From a virus, in the IMG/VR virus record IMGVR_UViG_3300002835_000050, positions 1-64,000 of that record: 64,000 nucleotides of DNA. One strand, written 5' to 3'. Under the pieces are notes generated by a model that did no database searches, was not told where the DNA came from, and saw only the letters and a list, made by a program, of their open reading frames with translations. This document shows positions 53,643-60,599 of this stretch, piece after piece; positions within the stretch are counted from its first letter, which is position 1; each line of letters starts with the position of its first letter. The position numbers and the translations under genes are program-made.

Positions 53643-53665
53643 AGGGGAACCATTACAGTTCCCCT
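53643..53665. terminator. Hairpin terminator between the converging blocks
   Basis: AGGGGAAC (53643-53650) pairs with GTTCCCCT (53658-53665) around a CATTACA loop. The A-run at 53635-53642 becomes a T-run on the minus strand, so it ends the minus-strand block best. The stop codon of the minus-strand gene lies in the loop. Plus-strand transcripts meet the same stem without a clear T-run. Confidence 0.8.
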
Positions 53666-54000
53666 AATTCTATGTCAAGTAATTGACAAAATAATTTTTT
53701 TGTTTCAGCTTCTACAGCTTCTTTTGGCCACTTTTCAATACTGTCATTGTAGTGACTAGTATCAAAACCAATCACCCACCAATCTTTTGGTGCATTAACA
53801 CCATCTCCAAAATCAAAATATGTAATTCCTCCGTGTACATCTATATCATATAACATATTATGATAATCCATTTTACATGCAGGATGTGTTGGTGGTACAG
53901 CTACATAACCATTACCCCAACCTCTACTAACAAATACATTTCCTCTTACTAAATTTGGATAAATATTTTTGTTTTCTTTTTCAATTATATACCAAATCAT
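53653..54000 (-). CDS. Conserved hypothetical protein (HGG...GFD family)
   Basis: The protein has 115 residues. It has a distinctive core: GWGNGYVAVPPTHPACKM, then YDIDVHGGITYFDFGDG, then WWVIGFDTSHYNDS and EAETKKLFCQLLDI. I recall the same 'G-N-G-Y-V-x-V-P ... D-I-D-V-H-G-G-I-T-F ... W-W-I-G-F-D-T-x-H' pattern in phage and bacterial proteins of unknown function. Several conserved H, D and G residues suggest a small enzyme or binding fold, but no named family can be given. It is the last gene of the minus-strand block, its stop codon lies in the terminator loop, and its start is three bases after the next gene upstream. Confidence 0.78.
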   Translation of the reverse strand: MIWYIIEKENKNIYPNLVRGNVFVSRGWGNGYVAVPPTHPACKMDYHNMLYDIDVHGGITYFDFGDGVNAPKDWWVIGFDTSHYNDSIEKWPKEAVEAETKKLFCQLLDIELGEL

Positions 54001-54003
54001 AGT

Positions 54004-54177
54004 TTATTCATCTTCTTCACAACATTCACAATCTTCTATCTCTTCAATACCAAAATAGTCATCATGCCAAGTTCTAGCATCATCTTTTGTAGGTCTTTCA
54101 TAACACCCACAATACATTGATTCAGCACCAGCCATGTATGCTTCTATTAATAGTTTTTTAAGAGTTGCTTTGTTCAT
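54004..54177 (-). CDS. Small acidic cysteine-tail protein
   Basis: The protein has 57 residues with the start MNKATLKKLLIEAYMAGAES. An upstream in-frame ATG at 54195 would add six residues but deepen the overlap with the thioesterase gene, so the internal ATG is preferred. The N-terminal helix is followed by YCGCYERPTKDDARTWHDDY and an acidic end with ECCEED. Cysteines in C-G-C and C-E-C-C could bind metal. Similar short 'helix plus W-H-D/E-x-Y/W' proteins are common in phages with unknown function. Its 5' end overlaps the thioesterase gene by 20 bases. Confidence 0.62.
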   Translation of the reverse strand: MNKATLKKLLIEAYMAGAESMYCGCYERPTKDDARTWHDDYFGIEEIEDCECCEEDE

Positions 54178-54589
54178 GTTTTTCTTGTGTTTCAACTAAA
54201 TTTTGTATTCTTTTTCTACCCTTTTCTGCAATTGGAATAGGATTACCTTCTTCATCTATATGTACAAAAGTAATTTGTGTTTTTAATACTAAAACCTGCT
54301 TCCCTGTATATACATTGTGAGCACGGGCCTCCATATATAAAGTTACAGATGCATTACCTAATCTAGTTGGATAACCATAGATTTTAAGTAATTGACTCTC
54401 TCTTGCAGGTTTTTCAAAATTACACTTATCAATAGACACAGTAACCATTCTTGGGGTATCACATAATTGCATAGAGTATCCTGCAGCTGCAGCATCTATC
54501 CATGCTAAAAGTTTACCTCCAAATAAATTTCCATGAAAACCTAAATCAGATTTCTTAATTGGGTGTGTATTCAGCAGTTCCATCTTCAA
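54158..54589 (-). CDS. Acyl-CoA thioesterase (hotdog fold, YciA/BACH type)
   Basis: The protein has 143 residues. Its pattern HPIKKSDLGFHGNLFGGKLL, then AWIDAAAAGYS, then RMVTVSIDKCNFEKPARESQ matches bacterial acyl-CoA thioesterases of the YciA/BACH group, where N-x-x-G-x-x-F/H-G-G and the following Asp (D32 here) belong to the active site. Such enzymes hydrolyse acyl-CoA to free fatty acid and CoA in the cytoplasm. The later strands (SVTLYMEARAHNVYTGKQVL, then TFVHIDEEGNPIPI) complete the fold, and its length is typical for one domain. It overlaps genes on both sides within the block, so it is a stable part of the operon. A role in remodelling host lipid metabolism or CoA pools is inference. 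Confidence 0.85.
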   Translation of the reverse strand: MKMELLNTHPIKKSDLGFHGNLFGGKLLAWIDAAAAGYSMQLCDTPRMVTVSIDKCNFEKPARESQLLKIYGYPTRLGNASVTLYMEARAHNVYTGKQVLVLKTQITFVHIDEEGNPIPIAEKGRKRIQNLVETQEKHEQSNS

Positions 54590-54923
54590 TTTCTACTAGT
54601 TTATATTTAGATAAATCTATTCCTTGTCTTGTTAATGTTGTAATATTTGCTAAAGCTGTACCGTCACCTTTTGCTAATTGTTCTCCTATGATAACAATAG
54701 CTTGCATAAAAGTTGGTGCTGTTTCAGGATCATTATCCCACATCTGTCTTTTTCTCTTATCATTAACTTGAGTCAGTGCATTAATAGCTTCTCTAATTTT
54801 AACTTTGACTTTACCTTGTTGATAAACAGTACCTTCTAATTCAAGAGCACAATTTTGTACAACCTGCATTGCAGACAGTAAAGTAACATAAGTTATTAAA
54901 TCTTGTGAGATTTCTTCAGACAT
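54555..54923 (-). CDS. Hypothetical helical protein
   Basis: The protein has 122 residues and begins MSEEISQDLITYVTLLSAMQ. It is helical throughout, with conserved-looking Q-x-V-x-x-x-A-L-E-L and KVKVKIREAINALTQV segments, and it ends in a beta-like IDLSKYKLVEIEDGTAEYT tail. I do not recognise the family. It sits two bases after the pyrophosphohydrolase gene and overlaps the thioesterase start by 35 bases. Small all-helical proteins here may be replication accessory factors, but no motif supports a specific role. Confidence 0.68.
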   Translation of the reverse strand: MSEEISQDLITYVTLLSAMQVVQNCALELEGTVYQQGKVKVKIREAINALTQVNDKRKRQMWDNDPETAPTFMQAIVIIGEQLAKGDGTALANITTLTRQGIDLSKYKLVEIEDGTAEYTPN

Positions 54924-54925
54924 AA

Positions 54926-55312
54926 TTAATCAACTTTAATAAATTTAGTTAAGTCTGGTTTAAAGTAATTGGGACCTTTTAGAATTTTAAGATCATCTCT
55001 TAATACAGGTTTACCATCTTCTCCTAACTTACTCATATTACTTGCTTGGATTTCATCAAATACATCTTCTATAATATGTTGCATACCATGTCTTAGGATT
55101 GTACCACATAAGATATACAACTGATCTCCCAAAGCATCTGCAATTTCTATTAAAGAATTAGATTCACATCCTTCTAAGTATTCATAGTTTTCTTCAGCCA
55201 TTAACTTATATCTAAGATCATACTCATCTTTTGTTAAAGGTCTTGGATATGTACCATTATCTTGTCCAAATGCATTATGGAACTTTTCTACTGCTTCAAT
55301 TTGTTTTTTCAT
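54926..55312 (-). CDS. MazG-like nucleotide pyrophosphohydrolase
   Basis: The protein has 128 residues. KLMAEENYEYLEG and, 12 residues on, EIADALGDQLYIL give the all-alpha NTP pyrophosphatase motif E-E-x-x-E ... E-x-x-D (E40, E41, E44, E56, D59), which binds Mg. A later VFDEIQASNMSKLGEDGKPV followed by a KGPNYFKPDL end is typical of phage and bacterial members of the PRA-PH/MazG-like superfamily. These hydrolyse (d)NTPs to monophosphates. In phages they are thought to adjust nucleotide pools or alarmone levels. The gene overlaps the next upstream gene by four bases (ATGA-type). The substrate cannot be told from sequence. Confidence 0.83.
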   Translation of the reverse strand: MKKQIEAVEKFHNAFGQDNGTYPRPLTKDEYDLRYKLMAEENYEYLEGCESNSLIEIADALGDQLYILCGTILRHGMQHIIEDVFDEIQASNMSKLGEDGKPVLRDDLKILKGPNYFKPDLTKFIKVD

Positions 55313-55614
55313 GGGCGTGTTTGTTTTAATAACTGCATTAATTGTTTGTGTAGTAACTCATTTCTTTTTGTTAAGTCTACTATCTTATTAAGATTATCTT
55401 TATTTATTAACTTTAATTTTTCAGTTTCTTTACTTAATAAACTGTTTTTATAGTTCATTTTCATAATCACTGCATCTTTTTCAGATTGTTTTAACTTAAC
55501 AGCTTCTTCTAACTCAACAATATATGCATTCTGTTTACCTAATTCAATTCTTAATGTTTGAATTAATAATTCATCTGGAACTTTTTCTAATCCTGACCAT
55601 TCTTTATCTTTCAT
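55309..55614 (-). CDS. Small coiled-coil protein
   Basis: The protein has 101 residues and is nearly all helical. The region from about 20 to 97 has leucine, isoleucine and valine at heptad positions (QTLRIELGKQNAYIVELEEA, then LINKDNLNKIVDLTKRNELL) and should form a coiled coil. It starts right after a terminator and leads the small set of genes down to 53653, overlapping the pyrophosphohydrolase start by four bases. Phage replication blocks often contain such short coiled-coil proteins of unknown role. No other motif is visible. Confidence 0.68.
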   Translation of the reverse strand: MKDKEWSGLEKVPDELLIQTLRIELGKQNAYIVELEEAVKLKQSEKDAVIMKMNYKNSLLSKETEKLKLINKDNLNKIVDLTKRNELLHKQLMQLLKQTRP

Positions 55615-55624
55615 ATAACAAAGT

Positions 55625-55657
55625 TAAAAAAAAAGAGGTAACATATGCTACCCCTTT
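55625..55657 (-). terminator. Intrinsic terminator after the DUF932-type gene
   Basis: On the minus strand AGGGGTA (55655-55649) pairs with TACCTCT (55640-55634), with one wobble, followed by a run of nine T. It separates the polymerase transcript from the small genes. Confidence 0.78.
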
Positions 55658-55669
55658 TATTAGTAAATA

Positions 55670-56878
55670 TTAAAATTCAAATGCTACATCATCATCTTCA
55701 TCTTCAACAGAAGTAAAGTCTAAATCAAAATTAGCTTCTTCCATTTCTATAACCGGTTCTATAACAGGTTGAATAAGATCTAGATTAGCTTCTTCATATT
55801 CTTCTGGTGTTGGTTCTAAGCTTGGTTGAGGATCTACTTCTTCAAAGAAGTTTTCTACTTCAGTTAGTAATATTTCTTCTTCCAAATCTTTCACAGTCTC
55901 AGCATCATGTCCAGCACAAGGAGGAACTACTGGTGCTTCAAAAGTATTACCTGCAGCATCAGTATATTGCATTACTTCATCTATCGTAATATTACGATCA
56001 ATGACCTCTTGTTCATCATTTGCAGCATATCTGATATCTTCATCTATGATATCAGCTTCCATATCAGCAATCTGATCTAACAAACTAACTTGATTAGGAT
56101 CTGAATAGACAACCGGTACAACTACCTCTTCTACTACAGGAACAACAACAACTGCTGGAGCCTGTGCAAAGTTATTAATACTAGAAATAAAGTAGTGTAA
56201 TATTCTTTGATCTTCCATCCAAGTCTTAGGATGAGAAATCTGTAAAGCTAAAGTTACATAGTTATAGAATGCCCATAAGGAACCACTCTCTTCAAATACA
56301 TGAGTAGGCTTATCCATTTGTTGTCTAATTACACTAGCTTGTTCTGTAGTAAGAATTTGATACTCAGCAAATAAAATACCAAGCATTTGAGCTTGTTTTC
56401 TTTTAGTCATTGGTACTTGTTTCATTGCTTCTTTATCACTAACTAATTGATCATAATACATTTGAGCATTAGCAATTTGATCAGTAATAGTATTCAATGT
56501 TTCTTCATCTGCAGTTCCGGTGTGTTTTCTAGACCAGTTACCCATATCTCCACAAACCATTACGGTTCCTGTTTTATTGATAAAAGCACCAACACCACAT
56601 TTAAATCTTACTTGTTTGTTATAACTGTTTGTCCAAGCAAACATCATTGATAACTCAGGATCATTATTATAGGTTAATCTATAAATTGCTTGAGCAATAT
56701 TTCCATCGGCAGTAGCTCTGTACTCCTCATCAGCAATACTAAATCCTGCATTAGTAAGAGCAGTAGCTGACATATCCATAACTGATTCATGACTAATAAC
56801 AGTATAGCTGTCCCCATGTACGGGAAGAGCTATATCTATTAAACTTGCTTTTGTGCAATCTTGAATTTTCTTTGGCAT
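55670..56878 (-). CDS. DUF932-type phage protein with acidic C-terminal tail
   Basis: The protein has 402 residues. The first 240 residues carry a DUF932-like (phage/plasmid-like) core: LPVHGDSYTVISHESVMDMS, then FKCGVGAFINKTGTVMVCGD, MGNWSRKHTG, and a helical stretch with DQIANAQMYYDQLVSDKEAM. This family is common in phages and plasmids of many hosts, with unknown biochemical function. The last 160 residues are a disordered, very acidic tail rich in E, D, P and V that ends DEDDDVAFEF. The acidic run with a terminal aromatic resembles the recruitment tail of single-stranded DNA-binding proteins. It starts one base from the polymerase stop, so it is probably part of the replication machinery. 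Confidence 0.75.
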   Translation of the reverse strand: MPKKIQDCTKASLIDIALPVHGDSYTVISHESVMDMSATALTNAGFSIADEEYRATADGNIAQAIYRLTYNNDPELSMMFAWTNSYNKQVRFKCGVGAFINKTGTVMVCGDMGNWSRKHTGTADEETLNTITDQIANAQMYYDQLVSDKEAMKQVPMTKRKQAQMLGILFAEYQILTTEQASVIRQQMDKPTHVFEESGSLWAFYNYVTLALQISHPKTWMEDQRILHYFISSINNFAQAPAVVVVPVVEEVVVPVVYSDPNQVSLLDQIADMEADIIDEDIRYAANDEQEVIDRNITIDEVMQYTDAAGNTFEAPVVPPCAGHDAETVKDLEEEILLTEVENFFEEVDPQPSLEPTPEEYEEANLDLIQPVIEPVIEMEEANFDLDFTSVEDEDDDVAFEF

Positions 56879-56879
56879 T

Positions 56880-58787
56880 TTAAAATAATTTTAATTGGTT
56901 ATTAATAGGTTCTAAAGACCTAATTTCTTTATAAATATTTTCTAAATAATATTTTTGATTGATTCTATATTCAGAAAATACTTTCTCTTCATAGTCAATC
57001 ATAATAGTTTGCATCCATTTCCCGGCCTCTACCTGGATTTCTCTGCCATCACTATTATTAGTTTTAATTATTTTAGATCCATTGTCTGATACAAAATATC
57101 TTATTGTATGTTGTAAAGGAGTATTAGTATAAGTTCCATCAACAACAGTATGCTGATGAAATGTCCAATCACCTTTAATTTTTACACCACCACAATAATC
57201 AAATATGTTTTGGTTCTCAGCTAAATAATCTTCAGGTTTAACACCTTCTACAAAGTATGCATGTATAGCTTTAGGTATAATTAAGAAACTCTTGTTTTTA
57301 TGAAGAGCTAAATCTTTATACTCAAATCTACCTTTACACTTAGATTTTCCATCTTCAGTAACAGCAATATAGTTATTAACGTCACCTAAGATTATTTTAC
57401 TATAAGTGTCATGCTCAAGCTGCAGTAATGTTTGTTTTTCCCAGCGCGCACATATCTCCATATACTTATCTACATATTCTCTTGGGATTAAAGTCTCAAG
57501 ACCATCTGTATTTTGCATAATCGGCATAGCACCCGGAATCTCTTCACAAATCATTTCATATAACATGCTTAGACATAACTGACCATTAATAGTAATTCTC
57601 ATAGTAAACTCAGGATCATATAGAAAACTATGTTCATCATTACTTAAACCATAAGTTGAATTTAAGATAATCTTATACACATAATTTCTTGGATCAGATT
57701 TAGGAATCTTTTTTCTTTCTTCAAAGAACCACTCATATAAATCACAAAAATCTTTTTGTGGTAAGTGTCCTGGTGCCCATTTATTTCTAATAGCTAGATT
57801 AGGATAGAAACTGGTAACATCAGAAGTCATAATAACCATGTCTTTATCAGATTCATAAACCTTAGAAGATCTAGCACCATGTATACCACCTAAGCCATAA
57901 TCTGTTTTCACTCCTTTGTACTGAATAGAATACTTAAATCCTCCTTTAGTCTCACCTGGATAGATGTCTACTTCATTAAACTTCTTTAAAAGATTTTGAA
58001 ATGTAGCTGTCTTAAATTCAATATAAGGTAGTATAATATCTTTTACTACAATCTTAGGCCTATGAGTTCTCATTTGCTTAAGATGGTATTTTTTAATTCC
58101 TGTCTGATTACTTAAGAAATGTAAAAATAATTCTTTAGAAATTCTAGGCTCAGAGGCAGAGAATAAATCAATGTTGTATTCTTCAGTTAAAGTTCTTCTC
58201 AAAGCAATCTGATCTTTACTAAACTTCATTATCTGTTTAGTAGACTTAACATCATTAATACAATATGTAATTATCATTGGAATTTGTGAACTCTCAATTT
58301 TAGTAGTATGGTGTATGGGCATATCAATGATATTCTTCCAATCCATAGTATACTGAATCCACTTTAATGAACTTCTCTTAGCTGGATTATCCCAGTGATT
58401 AAGTTTAAATACATCTACCTGTCTAATTTGGATATCACGGGGTCTAAACTCTAAAAATTCTCCATTGTTTTGTCTATAAATTACTTCTTGTGCTTTTCCA
58501 TAAATAAATTTAGCTACATCTTCAGCTGTCATATTTAACAGTTCATATGCATTATTTAAGATATATTGTGTTATTTGACTATCAAAGCCTAGACCATTGA
58601 AACTTACATGCCATTCATCTTGTACAATATTAGTATCAAGAAAGTTTAGGAATTCTTTTAGATCATTTCTACTTTCATGTATAACAAATACTTCTTGATG
58701 TTCAGACTTAATATCCTCAAAGCAGGCTATAAAACAGTTGGATAAGGTCTCGAAATCCATCACCCAATGTGTGCGGTCTCTATTCAT
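56880..58787 (-). CDS. Family B DNA polymerase
   Basis: The protein has 635 residues. Proofreading motifs: Exo I D11-F-E13, Exo II FNGLGFD (N64, D69), Exo III Y175-C-I-N-D179. Polymerase motifs: A, SDVTSFYPNL (D323); B, KIILNSTYG (K372, N376, Y379, G380); C, QNTDG (D428). An asparagine replaces the first Asp of the usual D-T-D, while the catalytic second Asp is kept. This length and the N-T-D-G form suit compact phage polymerases. It replicates the phage genome. Its first codons are not the original ones: an HNH gene overlaps the start by eight bases, and a ten-codon copy of the ancestral start remains 487 bases upstream (see the remnant). Confidence 0.92.
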   Translation of the reverse strand: MNRDRTHWVMDFETLSNCFIACFEDIKSEHQEVFVIHESRNDLKEFLNFLDTNIVQDEWHVSFNGLGFDSQITQYILNNAYELLNMTAEDVAKFIYGKAQEVIYRQNNGEFLEFRPRDIQIRQVDVFKLNHWDNPAKRSSLKWIQYTMDWKNIIDMPIHHTTKIESSQIPMIITYCINDVKSTKQIMKFSKDQIALRRTLTEEYNIDLFSASEPRISKELFLHFLSNQTGIKKYHLKQMRTHRPKIVVKDIILPYIEFKTATFQNLLKKFNEVDIYPGETKGGFKYSIQYKGVKTDYGLGGIHGARSSKVYESDKDMVIMTSDVTSFYPNLAIRNKWAPGHLPQKDFCDLYEWFFEERKKIPKSDPRNYVYKIILNSTYGLSNDEHSFLYDPEFTMRITINGQLCLSMLYEMICEEIPGAMPIMQNTDGLETLIPREYVDKYMEICARWEKQTLLQLEHDTYSKIILGDVNNYIAVTEDGKSKCKGRFEYKDLALHKNKSFLIIPKAIHAYFVEGVKPEDYLAENQNIFDYCGGVKIKGDWTFHQHTVVDGTYTNTPLQHTIRYFVSDNGSKIIKTNNSDGREIQVEAGKWMQTIMIDYEEKVFSEYRINQKYYLENIYKEIRSLEPINNQLKLF

Positions 58788-59244
58788 TTTTTAAATATTT
58801 AATTGCATTTTCTAAACTATGGATGTTGTCTTTAAAATTACCCAAAGCAAGATTGCAGTTATTACATAACAGTCCTCTTACTTTTCCTGTAGTATGACAA
58901 TGATCAACTGATAATAACTTATCAAGGTCTGTGTCAAGAGTTAAACAAATAGCACACCTATGACCTTGTTCTTCTAACATTTGTAAATAAATATCATGAG
59001 TAATATCAATACCATAGGTTTTATTCCATGAGTATACTTTTCTTCTCAAGATATGTTTATGTTTATTTTTTACATAAGCCTTATTAGCAATTGCCTTACA
59101 TTTATCAGGATTTTTTGCATAATAATCAAGCATATGCTTATTAGAACAGGTTTTACAATGTGAATGTAAACCATCTTTTCTACTTCTATCAGTCCTAAAA
59201 CACTCATTAGGCTGAGCAATTTTGCATTTTGTACATGTTTTCAT
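58780..59244 (-). CDS. Endonuclease VII-type HNH homing endonuclease
   Basis: The protein has 154 residues from the ATG at 59244. A longer frame extends upstream, but that part is AT-rich spacer and polymerase remnant. An N-terminal zinc pair set (C4, C7, C30, C33) is followed by a basic helix (NKHKHILRRKVYSWNK) for DNA contact. The catalytic core is HRCAIC (C97, C100), SVDHCHTTGKVRGLLC (D114, H115, H117, C127), then NCNLALGNF (C130, N131). This is the recombination endonuclease VII (betabetaalpha-metal) signature seen in mobile phage nucleases. It makes DNA breaks at one site to copy itself into related phages. It interrupts the 5' end of the polymerase gene and has its own promoter-like element. 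Confidence 0.88.
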   Translation of the reverse strand: MKTCTKCKIAQPNECFRTDRSRKDGLHSHCKTCSNKHMLDYYAKNPDKCKAIANKAYVKNKHKHILRRKVYSWNKTYGIDITHDIYLQMLEEQGHRCAICLTLDTDLDKLLSVDHCHTTGKVRGLLCNNCNLALGNFKDNIHSLENAIKYLKNE

Positions 59245-59249
59245 GACTA

Positions 59250-59265
59250 TAAAAATACTAATAAT
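59250..59265 (-). promoter_or_regulatory. Candidate promoter for the HNH gene (TTATTAGTATTTTTA)
   Basis: On the minus strand TTATTAGTATTTTTA ends six bases before the ATG at 59244. It resembles the TAGTATATTWA element of the virion genes, with TT in place of AT in the middle. The very short distance to the start is a weakness. Confidence 0.35.
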
Positions 59266-59273
59266 TTTTATAA

Positions 59274-59306
59274 TCACAAATAATCCATTACCCAGTGAGT
59301 TCTCAT
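59274..59306 (-). pseudogene. Remnant of the original DNA polymerase 5' end
   Basis: ATG at 59306 reads M-R-T-H-W-V-M-D-Y-L and then stops. Seven consecutive residues (R-T-H-W-V-M-D) are identical to residues 5-11 of the present polymerase, and the next residue is Y in place of F. The codons differ at R, T, H and V, so the two copies are diverged or recoded. The ATG overlaps the TGA of the upstream zinc-ribbon gene (ATGA), as expected of a genuine former gene start. This is a duplicated end left by insertion of the HNH gene. Confidence 0.85.
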
Positions 59307-59533
59307 GGTACTTTTTTAAATAGTTCTTCAAGTATAGGATCAAGTAATTTCTTAGTATCAATCCAGATTTTTGTTTCAGAAGGCATTTTAGCCTCACAGT
59401 TATTACAGTGCTCAACTCTTTCTGAATGTGTAGGACTACAACAAGAACAAGTAATAGGAAATCTAAAATAAGTTATTAATACTGGACCTTCCTTTTTACA
59501 ATAGCGACACATTCCCCATGGTGCATTTCCCAT
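59303..59533 (-). CDS. Small zinc-ribbon-like protein
   Basis: The protein has 76 residues. Cysteine pairs CRYC (C9, C12), a CSCC group, CNNC and an intervening histidine give up to two zinc sites, so this is likely a zinc ribbon. A short helix (DTKKLLDPILEELFKK) ends it. It once overlapped the polymerase start by four bases (ATGA), which shows that it was translationally coupled to the polymerase before the HNH insertion. The function is unknown. Phage polymerase genes are often preceded by small zinc-binding accessory proteins. Confidence 0.75.
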   Translation of the reverse strand: MGNAPWGMCRYCKKEGPVLITYFRFPITCSCCSPTHSERVEHCNNCEAKMPSETKIWIDTKKLLDPILEELFKKVP

Positions 59534-59571
59534 AATATTGATGTTCAGTTAAGCTGTTCCCCCATTTAGTT

Positions 59572-59603
59572 AAATAAAAAAAGGAGCAGTTAAACCACTC
59601 CTT
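59572..59603 (-). terminator. Minus-strand terminator downstream of the 123-residue gene
   Basis: GGAG (59601-59598 on the minus strand) pairs with CTCC (59586-59583), extended inward by wobble and GC pairs, and is followed by TTTTTTTATTT. It lies 22 bases after the stop at 59625. Confidence 0.75.
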
Positions 59604-59624
59604 CTTTATATAGTTGTAGTTTAA

Positions 59625-59996
59625 TTACTTTGTTTTTTCTGCAGGAACTTCTGTTCCTAAAAATTGATTATAGTCAAAAGTCTTTGCATTAATAGCAAAT
59701 AACTCTACTAAATCTTTAATAGCATCTGCATGCTCAATATAGAATTCTTGAAATACATCAACTTTATGTCTTTCTTCTTTACGGCCTTTTGCACCCATTG
59801 CTGGTTGACCATACTCATCTAACTTAGGAAGCATCTGTAAAGAAGTTCTTCTAATTTTAGAAATAATTACAAATACTTTTGTACCTGGATCAAAGATACA
59901 TTCCACATATGGACATGTTGCATCAATAGGAACCATTCTAAAAGTTTGACTTTCTTGCCATGTAGCTTGTACAAGCATCATTGTTTTTTCACTCAT
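59625..59996 (-). CDS. Conserved hypothetical protein of the replication block
   Basis: The protein has 123 residues. It begins MSEKTMMLVQATWQESQTFR, followed by a beta-rich part (PYVECIFDPGTKVFVIISKI) and a lysine-rich loop (GAKGRKEERHK), then a helix (FQEFYIEHADAIKDLVELFA). Proteins of this pattern are frequent near polymerase and nuclease genes in Bacteroidota phages (from memory), with no assigned function. A cell- or DNA-binding role is possible given the basic loop. It is closed by its own terminator and has an A/T-rich 30-base leader, so it is probably a single-gene transcript or the end of the upstream unit. Confidence 0.75.
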   Translation of the reverse strand: MSEKTMMLVQATWQESQTFRMVPIDATCPYVECIFDPGTKVFVIISKIRRTSLQMLPKLDEYGQPAMGAKGRKEERHKVDVFQEFYIEHADAIKDLVELFAINAKTFDYNQFLGTEVPAEKTK

Positions 59997-60028
59997 TTTG
60001 TTAGTTTTTTTTATAAATATAGTGCAAA

Positions 60029-60595
60029 TTAATCTAGAATTTTTATATTTTCCAAATTTGTTACTTTAATAAGTAGATTTTCTTTTACTGCATCAGGCTT
60101 TTCACATAGTTCACTAACTTCTATTAGCAAACTAACCTCTACATTTAATAAAAGAGCATAATCTCCATAGTATTTTTCAGGAAATAAATAACTATTTACA
60201 TAAACATGATTTGCACTATTATCATTAAAATAATTTAGAATTTTGCGCTTAATTTTTTCATTCATTTTACTATATCTGCCATTAATAAAATGGTCCCAAT
60301 CAGTTTTTAAATCAGAAAAATCAAATATAAATACACTTGTTGTACTATCAACTTCAATATAATCACAAAGTCTAGTATTTTTCATAAGTACATTGTTTTC
60401 AAATTGAATATACTCAGGAGAATTACTAGTATGATATACACAAACAAGTTTAGCATCCTCAGAGGAATACTTATTATCCCAGCTAACATAAGTTTCACTT
60501 GGAACTGCATAAGAACCTCTTTTAATATCTAAGAGCGGATACATAAATATCTTAGACTTTTGGAAATATTTCCGGTAAAGCGCATTTAACCCCAT
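60029..60595 (-). CDS. Hypothetical protein
   Basis: The protein has 188 residues and is mixed alpha/beta with many aromatics: KSKIFMYPLLDIKRGSYAVP, then ETYVSWDNKYSSEDAKLVCV. Central strands (TTSVFIFDFSDLKTDWDHFI) are followed by a basic helical segment (YSKMNEKIKRKILNYFND) and further strands ending in ENIKILD. No known motif is evident. The order 'Y-P-L-L-D-I-K ... P-x-x-x-x-V/Y-x-W' and the gene's place directly after the RecB-like nuclease gene suggest a partner of replication or recombination, but this is only positional. The start ATG at 60595 is five bases after the nuclease stop. Confidence 0.65.
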   Translation of the reverse strand: MGLNALYRKYFQKSKIFMYPLLDIKRGSYAVPSETYVSWDNKYSSEDAKLVCVYHTSNSPEYIQFENNVLMKNTRLCDYIEVDSTTSVFIFDFSDLKTDWDHFINGRYSKMNEKIKRKILNYFNDNSANHVYVNSYLFPEKYYGDYALLLNVEVSLLIEVSELCEKPDAVKENLLIKVTNLENIKILD

Positions 60596-60599
60596 AATT

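Noticed and set aside
55807-56650. Small plus-strand frames opposite the DUF932-type gene
   Set aside because: They lack leaders, and their sequences mirror the E/D/P-rich tail and helices of the real gene.
58780-59306. Group I intron in the DNA polymerase gene
   Set aside because: Both sides of the insertion encode the same R-T-H-W-V-M-D start, so splicing would duplicate it, and the downstream copy has its own ATG. A free-standing homing gene explains the layout better. Intron RNA structure was not modelled.
59245-59415. Longer start for the HNH gene (57 extra residues)
   Set aside because: The extra part reads through the AT-rich spacer, the polymerase remnant and the end of the zinc-ribbon gene in another frame, and the C-x-x-C domain begins right at the internal ATG.
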